DNA from: Anaerolineales bacterium UBA6055
Lineage (GTDB): Bacteria > Chloroflexota > Anaerolineae > Aggregatilineales > Phototrophicaceae
Assembly: GCA_002428985.1 (NCBI GenBank)
Contig: DIYL01000030.1
Coordinates: 1 to 32,043 of the forward strand
DNA: 32,043 nucleotides
Direction: 5' to 3'
The notes under the pieces are model-generated. The model searched no databases. It was not told where the DNA came from and was given only the letters and a program-made list of their open reading frames with translations. This document shows positions 1-10,100 of this stretch, one piece after another (position 1 is the stretch's first letter; each line of letters begins with the position of its first letter). The position numbers and the translations under genes are program-made.

Positions 1-39
1 TTTTGCTTAACTTGATGCTTATGGCCCTTGTCAACTGAC

Positions 40-72
40 GGGGGTTTTTCGAGGCAGTATGCAAAAACCCCC
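40..72. repeat. 10-bp perfect inverted repeat with 13-nt loop
   Basis: GGGGGTTTTT at 40-49 is mirrored exactly by AAAAACCCCC at 63-72, with a 13-nt loop between. There is no T-run after the stem on either strand, so it is not a convincing intrinsic terminator. It lies inside sequence that could encode the upstream part of the broken aminotransferase in another frame, so it may be chance or a small inserted element. Confidence 0.45.
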
Positions 73-101
73 AAATTCAATCATAGGGGCAGGGTGTCCA
101 T

Positions 102-629
102 ATGAGCGAAGTCTCTGCGGCAATTGCCTATGAACAGGTACAAAAACTCGACCAGATTACAGCCACAATGCGCGCCTGTAATCATCAACTCTATGATGGA
201 TTGGCTCAGATTAATGGTGTAACACTCCGTCGTCATCCCGATCCAGAAGGCGATAGTGGTCCTTTTGTTATTTTCACATTACCCAGCGCAGACATCGCAA
301 AAGAACTGGTCAAGCGTACCCGTAACGAAGGTGTGAGACCGAGGCTGCAAGGGGCAAGTAACATTCGTGTTGCAGATTGGGGATTACACCTACACTGGGA
401 AGTGACAAGTCTGGTCAATAAACAGTCAGTTCATTCGTCAGGTCGTCCATGGACAGACCCCTTAAACACATTCCATACAGAAATTTCATATGAAAAAGGG
501 ATTCTACCCGTGATGGAAAACCTCGCAGAACGGTCTATATTGATGACTGTGCCACCCATTCTGACAGAAGAGTTGGTTAATCAAGTACTTGATATTTATC
601 ATCGTTGCGCAAAGGACATCGGTTTATAG
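102..629 (+). pseudogene. C-terminal fragment of a DegT/DnrJ/EryC1/StrS-family PLP aminotransferase, probably broken
   Basis: The 175-residue product begins MSEVSAAIAYEQ, which matches the internal 'RMSE...AAIGLAQL' segment that normally sits past the middle of DegT-type sugar aminotransferases. It continues through a C-terminal small domain to the typical LTEELVNQVLDIY ending. Family members are about 370-430 residues, so the PLP-lysine domain is missing. Just upstream, positions 11-103 in a different frame read ...SIIGAGCPY, which is what should come directly before MSE in this family. A frameshift near 101-104 would join the two parts. That upstream frame has a stop at 8-10, so further damage is likely. 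There is no good ribosome site before 102; the ATG is an internal methionine. It faces the end of the minus-strand block with a 4-bp gap. Family assignment is fairly sure; pseudogene status is inferred and would change if the upstream frame is a sequencing error. Confidence 0.72.
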
Positions 630-633
630 TTCG

Positions 634-3246
634 CTATAGGTCTTCATAATCTTTGACAATGAAATAATCGTTCTCGCTATCACTGCCCAACATCACAGGT
701 TGTCCGGGGGCGAGACGTTTTCTGTCAAATTTTTTGCCATTTGCATAGTGAATTTCTACCCGCACAACATCTTTTGCAGAGTCCGATAGGACAACAAACT
801 TCTTGATACCAAAGGGAGAAATCACAGATGTCAGCTTTTTCAATGTGATGCGATTTCTCTTATAGCCACCTAGATTAAAAAATTGGAGTTGAATCGTATC
901 ACGTTCGATGTAATTTTCTTGCAGAATCGTGAGCGTACCCTTTATCGGGTTAACGCGCAGTCTACGATTGTGTAGCACAAACACAGCAACTGCCAGAATA
1001 AACAGCAAGAATACTAATATTGTCAGACCGATTGAGATAAGATACTGTGGATTGGTCTCACGTTGAATGCGATGTGAAAATGAACGGGTTCGGGTTGCAA
1101 ACAAGGTACTATTTTTAAGTTGTACATCAGGGTCAGAAGTTACCTGAACTGTATATGTACCTTGAGGTAAATCTGGCAAGACAAGTTGATAATGTCCCAC
1201 ATCGTCTGGAAGCATAGTAAGGAGTTGACCCTGTGCATAGTCCGTCTGGTCGGACTCGGCAATTACCTGAATCGTAATCGGGTTTCCATTATCGACATAA
1301 TCAGCAAGATTAACACGCATCCCGTCGTTTTCTTCAATAATGATAAAACTGACAACAAGGGGATTTGGCTCATAAGTAAACACAAGCGGGAATGAACCCT
1401 CTTCCAAATACGAAATTGCTCCGTCTATCGGCGTAACATCTTCTATCAGTAAGAAGTTAGCTGGCTCAACTGTAAATAAGCCAGACATCTGAGAGCCAAT
1501 CTGTGTGGGTGCTGTATCTTTGATAATCTCTGCGATAACTTCAATGCGATATTGCCCAGGGTCTACCATTGAAATTGTCTCGGTAAACTCTGTCCCAGAA
1601 GTATTTGTTGGTATCAAGGGGACATTCGCCCACTGTATATCCGATTGGTCTTTAACAACCGCACGAATATTCACCCCCTGAATGGTAATCTGTTTTCCAA
1701 GGTCATCAATCAATGATGCGGTAAGGGTTACATCTTCACTCACAAGCAAGTCGTTAGTTGGAATACCTGTGACAGCCAATTGAACAGGATTAACATCAAT
1801 GGTAGCGACATTACTCTGGTCAATAATCAAAAGTTCTGTGTTATTGGTGTCTTTGGTCTTTGCCTGAATATTGACCGTATGTGTTCCGGGTTCGGTGGGG
1901 ATATAGGTTGCAATATATTGATTATTATTGCCCGACTGCAAGTTAAAATCAAAGGTCTCGGTATTACCTGATGGCGTTTGAACGCTCAGTGTTGCTTGTA
2001 GCGCATACTTAGGGTCAGTATAAACGGGCAAGGGTTGATCGTTCACCCCATTAATTTGGAGTGCAATATCAACAGGAAGGAACATAATTTGTGGGTCAAT
2101 TGGCACTGTAATACTATGGTTGACTGTAATTAAATCCAGATAGACATCAAGCAGATCATCTTCGCCATTAAGGAAGATATTCCATGTCCCCGGTATCGGA
2201 TTGCTAATCTCCCATACTTCAATAGATTCATTTTTGCCAATCACATTTACATTGGGGGATGTTTCTGTGAGTATAATCCCGTTAGGATTCTGAATTTGAG
2301 TATCAATACTTGGGTCAACTTTAAATAGTGTAATCCTTAGAGTTTGGTAGTATGGGGGGACATTGATATGTGCTTCACGATTTTCTATAGATACACGTTG
2401 CCCGATAATACTTTCTGCACCACCCGACCCACTTGTTCCTCTAAATGACTTGACCAGTTCCGTCAGAATACGCAAAAAAGCAGGACTAATATCATCTGAG
2501 GTTTGAATACGTTCCGATGTTCCCCGACGATCAACAATACGATTCCATGTGGTTTCGTATGTTTGCCAGAAGTCGTTATTTTCATCAATTCCCAACACAT
2601 AGAGACGCGCATCAGTTGCAAACTCTTGATTGACAACAAGCTCTAATGTATCCATATGGGTACTCATATCGGATGGGGTTGCACACTCACTATCTATCCA
2701 TTCAGGACGAGTCGGCGCACAGGGCGCACCATCAGTCGTAATAACAATCACCTTGAGGCGTTTTTTGCCATCATTGGGTAGGCTATCAAATAGATTTGAT
2801 GCAGTATTGATTGCATCAATAAAATTTGTATTGCCCAGATTACGTCGCCCGAATTGGTCAACGCTTAATGACTGGGTTAACTCCTGCATACGTTGCGTCC
2901 ATTCAGGCGAGTTCCCCTCAATCAATGTCCAATCAAGTGTCACCTCAGTCACATCACCAAAGTTAATGACTGCCATCTGAAAATCAATATCAGCAGGTAC
3001 AACAGACTTATATTGGCTCAATGTACGGAGTGCAAATTGAACAGATTCAAAGCGTAGTAATTTGGGGTCGGTTGGGGCTACGTTAGACCCAAAATCTGCC
3101 CCCCCCATACTGCCAGATTGATCGACTAAAAAAAGTATATCCAGTTCATCATAGGCATTGGGTTGAGCAAATATATTCGTGATTACAAGTAACGATAATA
3201 ATACAGTCACAAAAACACGAATTCCAAATTTAGTCAATCTCGTCAT
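634..3246 (-). CDS. Secreted, membrane-anchored vWA-domain protein with cytoplasmic tail
   Basis: Predicted 870-residue type I membrane protein. Residues 1-28 form a signal peptide ending near FAQ. A vWA domain follows at about 34-270, with an intact metal-binding (MIDAS) set: DQSGS at 42-46, a TNF turn for the conserved Thr, and TTDG. Residues ~280-730 look like several beta-sandwich (Ig-like) modules. One membrane helix lies at ~735-758, followed by a basic HNRRLR stop-transfer and a ~110-residue cytoplasmic tail starting RVNPIKG. The protein is a clear paralogue of the 908-residue protein at 16320-19046: same MIDAS DQSGSMGG, same order of domains, same N-P-[IL]-[KR]-G motif after the helix. 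Its ATG overlaps the end of the preceding gene by 17 bp, so translation is probably coupled. Likely role: extracellular binding or scaffolding subunit that talks to cytoplasmic partners. The ligand is unknown. Confidence 0.88.
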   Translation of the reverse strand: MTRLTKFGIRVFVTVLLSLLVITNIFAQPNAYDELDILFLVDQSGSMGGADFGSNVAPTDPKLLRFESVQFALRTLSQYKSVVPADIDFQMAVINFGDVTEVTLDWTLIEGNSPEWTQRMQELTQSLSVDQFGRRNLGNTNFIDAINTASNLFDSLPNDGKKRLKVIVITTDGAPCAPTRPEWIDSECATPSDMSTHMDTLELVVNQEFATDARLYVLGIDENNDFWQTYETTWNRIVDRRGTSERIQTSDDISPAFLRILTELVKSFRGTSGSGGAESIIGQRVSIENREAHINVPPYYQTLRITLFKVDPSIDTQIQNPNGIILTETSPNVNVIGKNESIEVWEISNPIPGTWNIFLNGEDDLLDVYLDLITVNHSITVPIDPQIMFLPVDIALQINGVNDQPLPVYTDPKYALQATLSVQTPSGNTETFDFNLQSGNNNQYIATYIPTEPGTHTVNIQAKTKDTNNTELLIIDQSNVATIDVNPVQLAVTGIPTNDLLVSEDVTLTASLIDDLGKQITIQGVNIRAVVKDQSDIQWANVPLIPTNTSGTEFTETISMVDPGQYRIEVIAEIIKDTAPTQIGSQMSGLFTVEPANFLLIEDVTPIDGAISYLEEGSFPLVFTYEPNPLVVSFIIIEENDGMRVNLADYVDNGNPITIQVIAESDQTDYAQGQLLTMLPDDVGHYQLVLPDLPQGTYTVQVTSDPDVQLKNSTLFATRTRSFSHRIQRETNPQYLISIGLTILVFLLFILAVAVFVLHNRRLRVNPIKGTLTILQENYIERDTIQLQFFNLGGYKRNRITLKKLTSVISPFGIKKFVVLSDSAKDVVRVEIHYANGKKFDRKRLAPGQPVMLGSDSENDYFIVKDYEDL

Positions 3247-5110
3247 TAGAGGTTATTTCCAAATCGTCTTCATTTAATCCAAATGTTTCTAGCAACTTCA
3301 AAAGTTGGGGACGTAGTTCGTCCGCATCAGCATAATCATCCAAGATGCTTTCTATTCCAGCTTTGAGTTGTTCTAACATTTTAACAGGAATTGAATCCGA
3401 CTGAATGTTAATGTTTACCTGAACCCCCGGTACAGATGAATTATCTGACCCATGTCCTCCTGATGTTGAGATACCCGTTATACCACGTTTTTGGTCACGG
3501 GTGCGTTGACGACGGGTAAGACCTTTAGAAGAATTGGACGTTGTATTTTCATCTCTCTGATTAAAAATCCGGTTTGGCGCACGCTCTCGTTTGGGTTTTT
3601 TCTCATCAAGGGCTGAACGACGTTTTCTACCTGTTTCTGTGTCATCCTCATCATCAGAGGATGTTTTTCTACCATGTCGTCTTCTATTTGAGGTTTCTTT
3701 ATCTGGGTCACGTGGTTTTACTATAGCTCTTCGTCCACTACGTCCTTTACGTGTCGATGGTTTTTCGTCGTATTCATCGTCCGATTCAAAGTCATCATCT
3801 TGGTCTGGTTCATCATCCGCTTCAGGCTCTATATATGATGGTTGTTTAGCCTGACTATCCTCACGAGGTTGCTGTCCACGTCGTGGGAAACGATACGATT
3901 CTTCTGGAACTTCTATATCGTTTTGCTTGATGTATTCTTCTTCGTCGTAATCGTCTCCATCTTCGGGTTCCGGTACAGGTCGTTGCACTTTTTTGATAGG
4001 CTTCTTTTGTACAACAGGCTCTTTTTCATCTGTGTTATTAGGTTGGTTTTTTTTCCCCTGTGTTGGTTCATCTGCATTGTCTCTGACAACAGATTCGAGA
4101 GCATTCTCGGCTTTTTCAAAGTTTTTTGCTAAATCCATTTTAGCAATACCACGACGACGACCTCTACCTGCTCCACCTTCTCCGATTGCACGCCTTTGTA
4201 GACTGCCATCTTCATTCGGTTCATTTTTAGGGGCAGGCGGGATAGGTGAGTGGGTTGGCAATGTCTTATCCAACTCTGAATCATACTCTGCATCTTTGGC
4301 ATCTGACAATAAGTTTTCTGGTTGTTGCTCTAAATTTGACAAGACTTCTTCTGATGATTCGGGTTCAGGGTCAGATGTATCTTCATCACTATCAAATGAC
4401 TGATTATCACCATCATCTAAAAACTCACGGTCAGCGAGTGCTTCATTTTTAACAGTGTCGTCTTGTTGTTCAAATGCTTCTACATCAGATAATTCTTCGG
4501 GTTGTTCACTTTCTGATGTCACATTCTCAAAATCCAAAGATTCACGATTCAATATTGCCTTGTTTAAGACAGTATCATCTTCATAATCAGGCAAATCTGA
4601 TGATTGTGTTTCAGATTCAGGCGTTAAATCATCTGGACTTTCAGAAAATGACAAATCATCACTAGACATATCACTGTCATCATCTGATTGGTCGTCCCAA
4701 TCTGCTGGTTCTTCGTCAGCAAAATCACTGCCGTCTATCTCATCGTCTTGATAATCTGGCATATCGTTTTCTACATCAGCAGAAAACGATGCGATAATAG
4801 CATCTGCTTCATCTTGAGGCATCACATTATGGCTAGCAAACTGTTTGGCAAGCTCGACAATACAACGATTTTCTTCATAAGAAAGTATTGTCATCAAGGT
4901 TGATGTAACACCAAAAGCACTATTATCCTCAGATTGTAATAAACCAAGCTCTACATAAAATTCATAGAGGGTATTGTGTTTATTTGGGGCAACTTTTAAG
5001 TGGCGTAAAAGATTTCGCTTTGGTTTTTTGACCGCATCACCTAGATCATTCGCAATTACAGCTAAGGCTTCTAAATGTTGGTTGACATCATTATCAAACA
5101 CTGGATCCAT
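3230..5110 (-). CDS. Acidic, mostly disordered hypothetical protein with conserved-looking ends
   Basis: About 626 residues; I do not recognise a family. The first ~110 residues look folded and helical and contain no membrane segment or signal peptide. Residues ~115-285 are extremely acidic and Ser/Asp-rich. Residues ~295-540 mix Lys/Arg-rich patches with Glu/Asp runs and look disordered. The last ~67 residues (from VPGVQVNINI) again look folded: a short strand, then two amphipathic helices. An imperfect 17-residue repeat occurs at 178-194 and 217-233 (DDTVxNxAxxxREsLD). I start at ATG 5110 rather than TTG 5125 because GAGG at 5120-5123 lies 9 nt before that ATG and overlaps the TTG. The end overlaps the next vWA gene. 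Its place in the operon and its cytosolic nature suggest a flexible linker or scaffold between membrane receptors and tubulin-like proteins. That role is inference only. Confidence 0.8.
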   Translation of the reverse strand: MDPVFDNDVNQHLEALAVIANDLGDAVKKPKRNLLRHLKVAPNKHNTLYEFYVELGLLQSEDNSAFGVTSTLMTILSYEENRCIVELAKQFASHNVMPQDEADAIIASFSADVENDMPDYQDDEIDGSDFADEEPADWDDQSDDDSDMSSDDLSFSESPDDLTPESETQSSDLPDYEDDTVLNKAILNRESLDFENVTSESEQPEELSDVEAFEQQDDTVKNEALADREFLDDGDNQSFDSDEDTSDPEPESSEEVLSNLEQQPENLLSDAKDAEYDSELDKTLPTHSPIPPAPKNEPNEDGSLQRRAIGEGGAGRGRRRGIAKMDLAKNFEKAENALESVVRDNADEPTQGKKNQPNNTDEKEPVVQKKPIKKVQRPVPEPEDGDDYDEEEYIKQNDIEVPEESYRFPRRGQQPREDSQAKQPSYIEPEADDEPDQDDDFESDDEYDEKPSTRKGRSGRRAIVKPRDPDKETSNRRRHGRKTSSDDEDDTETGRKRRSALDEKKPKRERAPNRIFNQRDENTTSNSSKGLTRRQRTRDQKRGITGISTSGGHGSDNSSVPGVQVNINIQSDSIPVKMLEQLKAGIESILDDYADADELRPQLLKLLETFGLNEDDLEITSNDEID

Positions 5111-5119
5111 ATAATTATT

Positions 5120-5123
5120 CCTC
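5120..5123 (-). promoter_or_regulatory. Ribosome binding site deciding the ATG at 5110
   Basis: GAGG followed by 9 nt and ATG. The upstream TTG (5123-5125) overlaps this site and has no comparable site of its own, so the ATG is the better start. Confidence 0.6.
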
Positions 5124-5182
5124 AACTTTGCTTATTATCTGGTAACACAGACAGGTGAAGGCATAAATTTAGTTTAACGTCA

Positions 5183-7168
5183 TTAAGGACGATTGACAAA
5201 CAAGACAAAGGTTAATGCCATCACAATGCCAAACCCCATTAGTACAATTTGCCACGAATTATTTTCAGAGTCTACGGGGGTATCTGATACCACAACAGGG
5301 TGATCTGCATACAAGTATATGCTTGTCCCCGCGATGATACGATCACGCGCAATTAACCGTGCTTCCACTTTATTAAATGCAACTGTATCAGCGCTGGCAA
5401 TAGTCAGTTGCCCCGTAATACGTTCATCAAATTGCGGTATAAAGTCTGGCAGTGTCATTGTGTTTGTACCAGAGTCGGATACCACACCATAGGCGTCTTC
5501 ATTACCACCAATCACACTCGAATTTGAGCGCCAGCGTTCAAGATATGTTGGCTCTATCAAGAAACGGACATACCCCCGACTGGATGTATCATTTGTAAAC
5601 AGAGAGAAATCCAGATTGTCATGTCCCATTGTGGGTGGGTTGGTCAAAACCATCGAAATTGTCTCACTGATTTTGCCGGGTTCGCTCGAATAATCATCTA
5701 ACTTGACTGTCATCTGATTCATTTGTGCGATGCTATTTTCGCAGGCGACATCATTAATCAGTTCAATGGGGTCAACCTCACTATCGACATGACTACGCAA
5801 CGAGACAAATTCTGTTGAGGGTGTCCATGGGAGAGGGCCCAACTTAAGTTCTTCATCCACACCGATAGAAAAATCAATCGTACCAATAGGTTGCCACGAC
5901 CCCGGAAAATCCGGTGCAATCATATCCGGCGATTGATAGACAGTAAGGGTTGCAGAGTCTATGACTTCGATACCGATATTTTTGACCCGAACATAGATAT
6001 AATTTTCTTGTCCCATAATAGGATATTCAAATATATCACCAGCATCATCAAACCGTCGGACAATGATATTCGGGCTTTCCCAGAATACAGTTTCGTTCAC
6101 ATCAGAACAGCTTCTACCATCATCACTAGCATGGTCTGCAATGATAATATCTGCACAGATCTCCGAGTAATCGACATTAAATGTGGTTTGTCCAAATCGT
6201 GTAAAATCATTGCTCGCTACAAGGTCAAATTGATACACATCTGTAGATAGTTGACTGGTTTCAGGGCAAAAATTTGTCGTGAACTCAAGTGTGCCACCCC
6301 CTGATGGATAGGGATAGGATGCAGGTGACACCGTTACCCATGTAGATGGAGCAACATCAGGGGCTAACCGGACTTGAAAACGGTCACGTTGTTCTTCAAT
6401 TTCTGTAGTTACAGTCTCGATAACCCGTGATGCGAGGTTGTTGGCATCTTCCAGCCGGAATGTCTGTCCATCTGTTACACTTGCAGCAAGCTCAAGCTGT
6501 TGTATAGAGCCTCTGCCAGAATTTACAGCAATAACACGTATATCCCGAAGTGCCAGACTATCTAAAATTTCAGAAAAATTGAGGTCATCACCAGTATTTC
6601 GTCTACCATCCACACCATAATCAGGGTCAAGAGGAGCATTATCAGTAAACAAAACTATCAATTTAAGGGCATCATCACGCCATGCCAATTGTCCGGCTTC
6701 CCATAATGCACGTCCAGAACTTTCGGGGAATGTTTGTCCTCCAGCAATAATCTGTAAGCTGTTGATAGTTGTTTGTAAAGTCTGTACATTGGTATTGAAA
6801 TCTTGTGCTAAATTCCACGGAAACGGCGGATTAAAATCATAATCTGTAAAATTAATGACAGCAAACCGTGTATCCGCAATATTTGCCTGTACTGCCTGCC
6901 CAATTGTAATTGAGCTAGCTTTAGCCTGTGCAAGGACACTACTCATACTCGTGGTGACATCCAATGCAAACACAATATCAAGTTTGTCAAAGAGTCCTTC
7001 TGGTAGGGGAGGGACTACCACAGAGACAGTATCCCCTATACAGCGTGTGCCACAGATTTGTCCGGCAATTGTCGATGGTGTTACATTGTTTATATCAGGG
7101 TTTTGCGCCGATGTCGGTAGGATCAACATCCAGATACAACATAACACGATGAATAGACGGCTCTGCAT
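5183..7168 (-). CDS. Secreted vWA-domain protein with a C-terminal membrane anchor
   Basis: About 661 residues from the chosen start. A signal peptide (MQSRLFIVLCCIW... to TSA|Q) is followed by a short Cys-containing segment (CGTRC) and a vWA domain at ~60-265. The MIDAS is a variant, DVTTS (D-x-T-x-S), with FTDN in place of the usual TDG. Residues ~280-630 are predicted beta-rich, including a CARDB-like stretch around the 'IYVRVKNIGIE' strand. One membrane helix lies at the extreme C-terminus, leaving only a few residues (NRP) inside. Unlike its two neighbours with the DQSGS motif, it has no cytoplasmic tail, so it cannot signal inward alone and probably partners another membrane subunit. 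An ATG at 7186 exists and overlaps the previous stop (TAATG). The start at 7168 gives a normal signal peptide with GGAGGTG 9 nt upstream. It lies in operon 2, directly after the giant fusion gene. Confidence 0.85.
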   Translation of the reverse strand: MQSRLFIVLCCIWMLILPTSAQNPDINNVTPSTIAGQICGTRCIGDTVSVVVPPLPEGLFDKLDIVFALDVTTSMSSVLAQAKASSITIGQAVQANIADTRFAVINFTDYDFNPPFPWNLAQDFNTNVQTLQTTINSLQIIAGGQTFPESSGRALWEAGQLAWRDDALKLIVLFTDNAPLDPDYGVDGRRNTGDDLNFSEILDSLALRDIRVIAVNSGRGSIQQLELAASVTDGQTFRLEDANNLASRVIETVTTEIEEQRDRFQVRLAPDVAPSTWVTVSPASYPYPSGGGTLEFTTNFCPETSQLSTDVYQFDLVASNDFTRFGQTTFNVDYSEICADIIIADHASDDGRSCSDVNETVFWESPNIIVRRFDDAGDIFEYPIMGQENYIYVRVKNIGIEVIDSATLTVYQSPDMIAPDFPGSWQPIGTIDFSIGVDEELKLGPLPWTPSTEFVSLRSHVDSEVDPIELINDVACENSIAQMNQMTVKLDDYSSEPGKISETISMVLTNPPTMGHDNLDFSLFTNDTSSRGYVRFLIEPTYLERWRSNSSVIGGNEDAYGVVSDSGTNTMTLPDFIPQFDERITGQLTIASADTVAFNKVEARLIARDRIIAGTSIYLYADHPVVVSDTPVDSENNSWQIVLMGFGIVMALTFVLFVNRP

Positions 7169-7177
7169 CTTTTGTGA

Positions 7178-7184
7178 CACCTCC
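7178..7184 (-). promoter_or_regulatory. Strong ribosome binding site inside the longer reading frame, favouring the ATG at 7168
   Basis: GGAGGTG is 9 nt before the ATG at 7168 and lies within the first codons that would be read from 7186. The upstream ATG overlaps the stop of the preceding gene. Confidence 0.6.
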
Positions 7185-7185
7185 A

Positions 7186-10100
7186 TTAGCTATCTTGCTC
7201 AGAACGTCGTCTAAAATCAACAGTAAGCAAGCGGGCAAAGTTCACCATATCACGGATGATTGGTTCGTTCAGTGCATCGCCTTTGACTTCATCTAATAAA
7301 TCTTGGTGATCGGTGTTTAGCCAATCTGTCCAGATATCGGGCAAAAATTCGTCTGTGACAAAACGCTTTTCACGCTCGACAACCAGACTATCGGATATTT
7401 TACTTTTATCAAAGACAAAGGAATGATACGCCCGAACAAGCGGGTGTAATGCCTGATTATCATTTTGCCGATTCACTTCAATCGCATATTCGTCGTCGTT
7501 ATCAATCAAGAGAACATCATATTCATCATTTGTACCGGGGCGCGGACCTGTCACTTCAATCTCGCCTGCGGCAATACTCAACAAGAACATCTGCGCCCGT
7601 TTCGGCTCAGTAAGTCCCATCATCACATATGGATGTGTAATATCAGGACGGGTACGGAGTTCTCTACTAAACCGTCGCTCTAGTTTGAGGGCATAGGCTT
7701 CTGCTTCGTAAACAGCCGTTAACTTAGGATTCGAGTTCGGTTGTTGGTTATTTAAGCCATATTCCTGCGAATAGGCTGTGCGTGTCACCTCTAACGGGGT
7801 AATCGCCTCAAATGGGATGATTGCACGCCGTTGTTTCAGATAAACAGTGAATGGGTCAGTGGCTTTCATTTGAATCAGTTGATTATTTTGTTGAATATTG
7901 GCTGTATCAAGAATTGCCTGTTGTAGTTGCGGTATCCCACTCACACTATTGCTAGCAAGAATTGCATGATATTCATAGTCACGCGCCTGTGTTTCATCAA
8001 ATTGTAATGGTGTACGCGAGCGATTAAGTAGTCTATCGCGCATACCTTCGACATAATAACTATCTCTGGGTAAGCCATACGATGACAGGACACTATCAAG
8101 GTTTTCACTCAGCCCGATTTGTGTACAGTATGCCGTACCTAGCTCAAATAGTTTATCGTATAACTCGGAGATATTTGTGGGGTGAATAGCGACCTTACCA
8201 TCCGGTGTCTGGAACGATAATCCTACAGTCTCGGAATCTACATTCCAATAGAATAACCCCATTGTCTCCTGAACACGATTTGGACGTGATTTACCGACTT
8301 CTTCAAGTGGTGGGAAGATATAGTCGATGTACCATTTTTCTTCCAGTGGGTTGCCATCTGTATCTGTCCAAATATACTCACGCACACCTTGCAATTGATT
8401 GAGTTCATCACGAACGTTATCAATACGTGTCGGCAATTGGTTGACTTTGCCCAACAGGGTATCATCATCGGTTGTATCTATCCCAAGTGATTGCGCAAAT
8501 GCCTGTAGCTTTTGTAGATAAGTATTGGCAAGTTTTTCAGATTCTTCCAATGCAGTATGGATATTTTCGGCGGCTTCCCCACCATTACGATCATCCATCA
8601 AACCGCTTAAGTAAGATCGAATAGTTTTGGATTCTTGCGGATAGACTTCTAAGAAGCGTGTTGCCTTCACAACTTTACCGCTACGCGCAATCATCATATT
8701 AGGAACATCTTGTGTTCCATTGAGTATCAAGCTAAGAGCTTCGCGTAAGCGTCCACGAATGATTGAAACAATCCGATCTTCGGAATCCTTGACATATGGC
8801 AGTATATCGGCAGGTGAAGACTGGTCGATAATCATAACGAGTACCGAATCCAATTCTCTCAATTCTTGATTTGAGAACACTCCTACAATCACATCCTGCG
8901 CAAATTGTTCTGCTGTTTCTACAGTACCTAAATAAGCACTATTTTGTAAATCTGGCTCGACAAACCGACGCACAACTTCCTGCATATAGCGCGAGCGAAT
9001 TACCTTAATAATGTCAACAAACGGCAACCGAACTTGATATGAGCCTTCGGACGCAAATAGCAATGTACCACTTGATTGACGAATCCGATTATGTGTATTG
9101 CGTTCATCGCTATACATCTGACCAATTGCTTGAATCGCATTGCCTTTATCTAAGCGAGAGATAATGACATCAGCCATCTGTGGATAGATGCTATATTTTG
9201 GTTCTGCATTGTAGAAATCACCAACATAGTGCGATACAGGATATAATTGCAAGCTGTCTGTCACAATGTCATTATGGGCAAAATTCATCGTCTTGGTGAT
9301 GGGCTGTCCATTACCATCTACACTATCAATGACATTCCCGTAATACATAGCAAATGGTTTAGAATCACTCAGTTGGAAGCGATGGAGTTCGCGTAGGGTT
9401 GCGGCAGTATTTAAACGTTCAGTCGCATCCTCAAATTGGGTCGCAATATACGCATGAACTTCAAATGCCATATTGGGGCTAATTTCTTGTCCGGCTTTAC
9501 GTGCCAGAACAGCGACATCCATCAGTGCGGCAGACCCAATATCACCATATGTATCTCCAACAATAATCACCCGAATACGTTTATTATCTTGAACTGCTGT
9601 TGCCATTTGTTTCAGGCGTGTCCAGAGGTTATCTGGCGAAGTTTGCATCTGGTGGATTAAGCCAAGTCTTGCTAGCACACGCTCACGTAAGCCCCCCTGA
9701 CTTAAATCTGTGTTGAGGCTTTTAACCCGTCCGACATCCACCCAATCTTTGTATTCACGGTGATTGCCCAGATTTGATTGAAGCAATTCATGCAGGTTAT
9801 CTTTGAGTTCCAGCACCTCAGTTTTATTATCAAGTTCAACGCCAGCGATAGAAACAGGATTTTGTTGATAACCTTGATTGAGTTTTTCAAAATCTCCGGT
9901 ATCAACAACCAGCAAGCGAATCTTGTCTGGTATTTTTTCTTCACCAGCATCTAACAGGCTTTTCTTGAGATGGGTTACAACCCAGCGACCTGTACGACCC
10001 AGACCAATAATCATTGCGGGTTGTGTTTCCCACTTAATGCTGAAATCTTCTAATTTTGGTGCAAGAGGTTCACCGTGCATTGTGAATCGCTTGACTTTAT

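Noticed and set aside
40..72. Bidirectional terminator
   Set aside because: No U-tract on either side, and the inner half of the stem is only A/T.
3591..4452. Several plus-strand open frames opposite the acidic disordered gene
   Set aside because: They are antisense shadows of low-complexity Asp/Ser/Lys codons, rich in Ser/Phe runs, with no ribosome sites or family resemblance.
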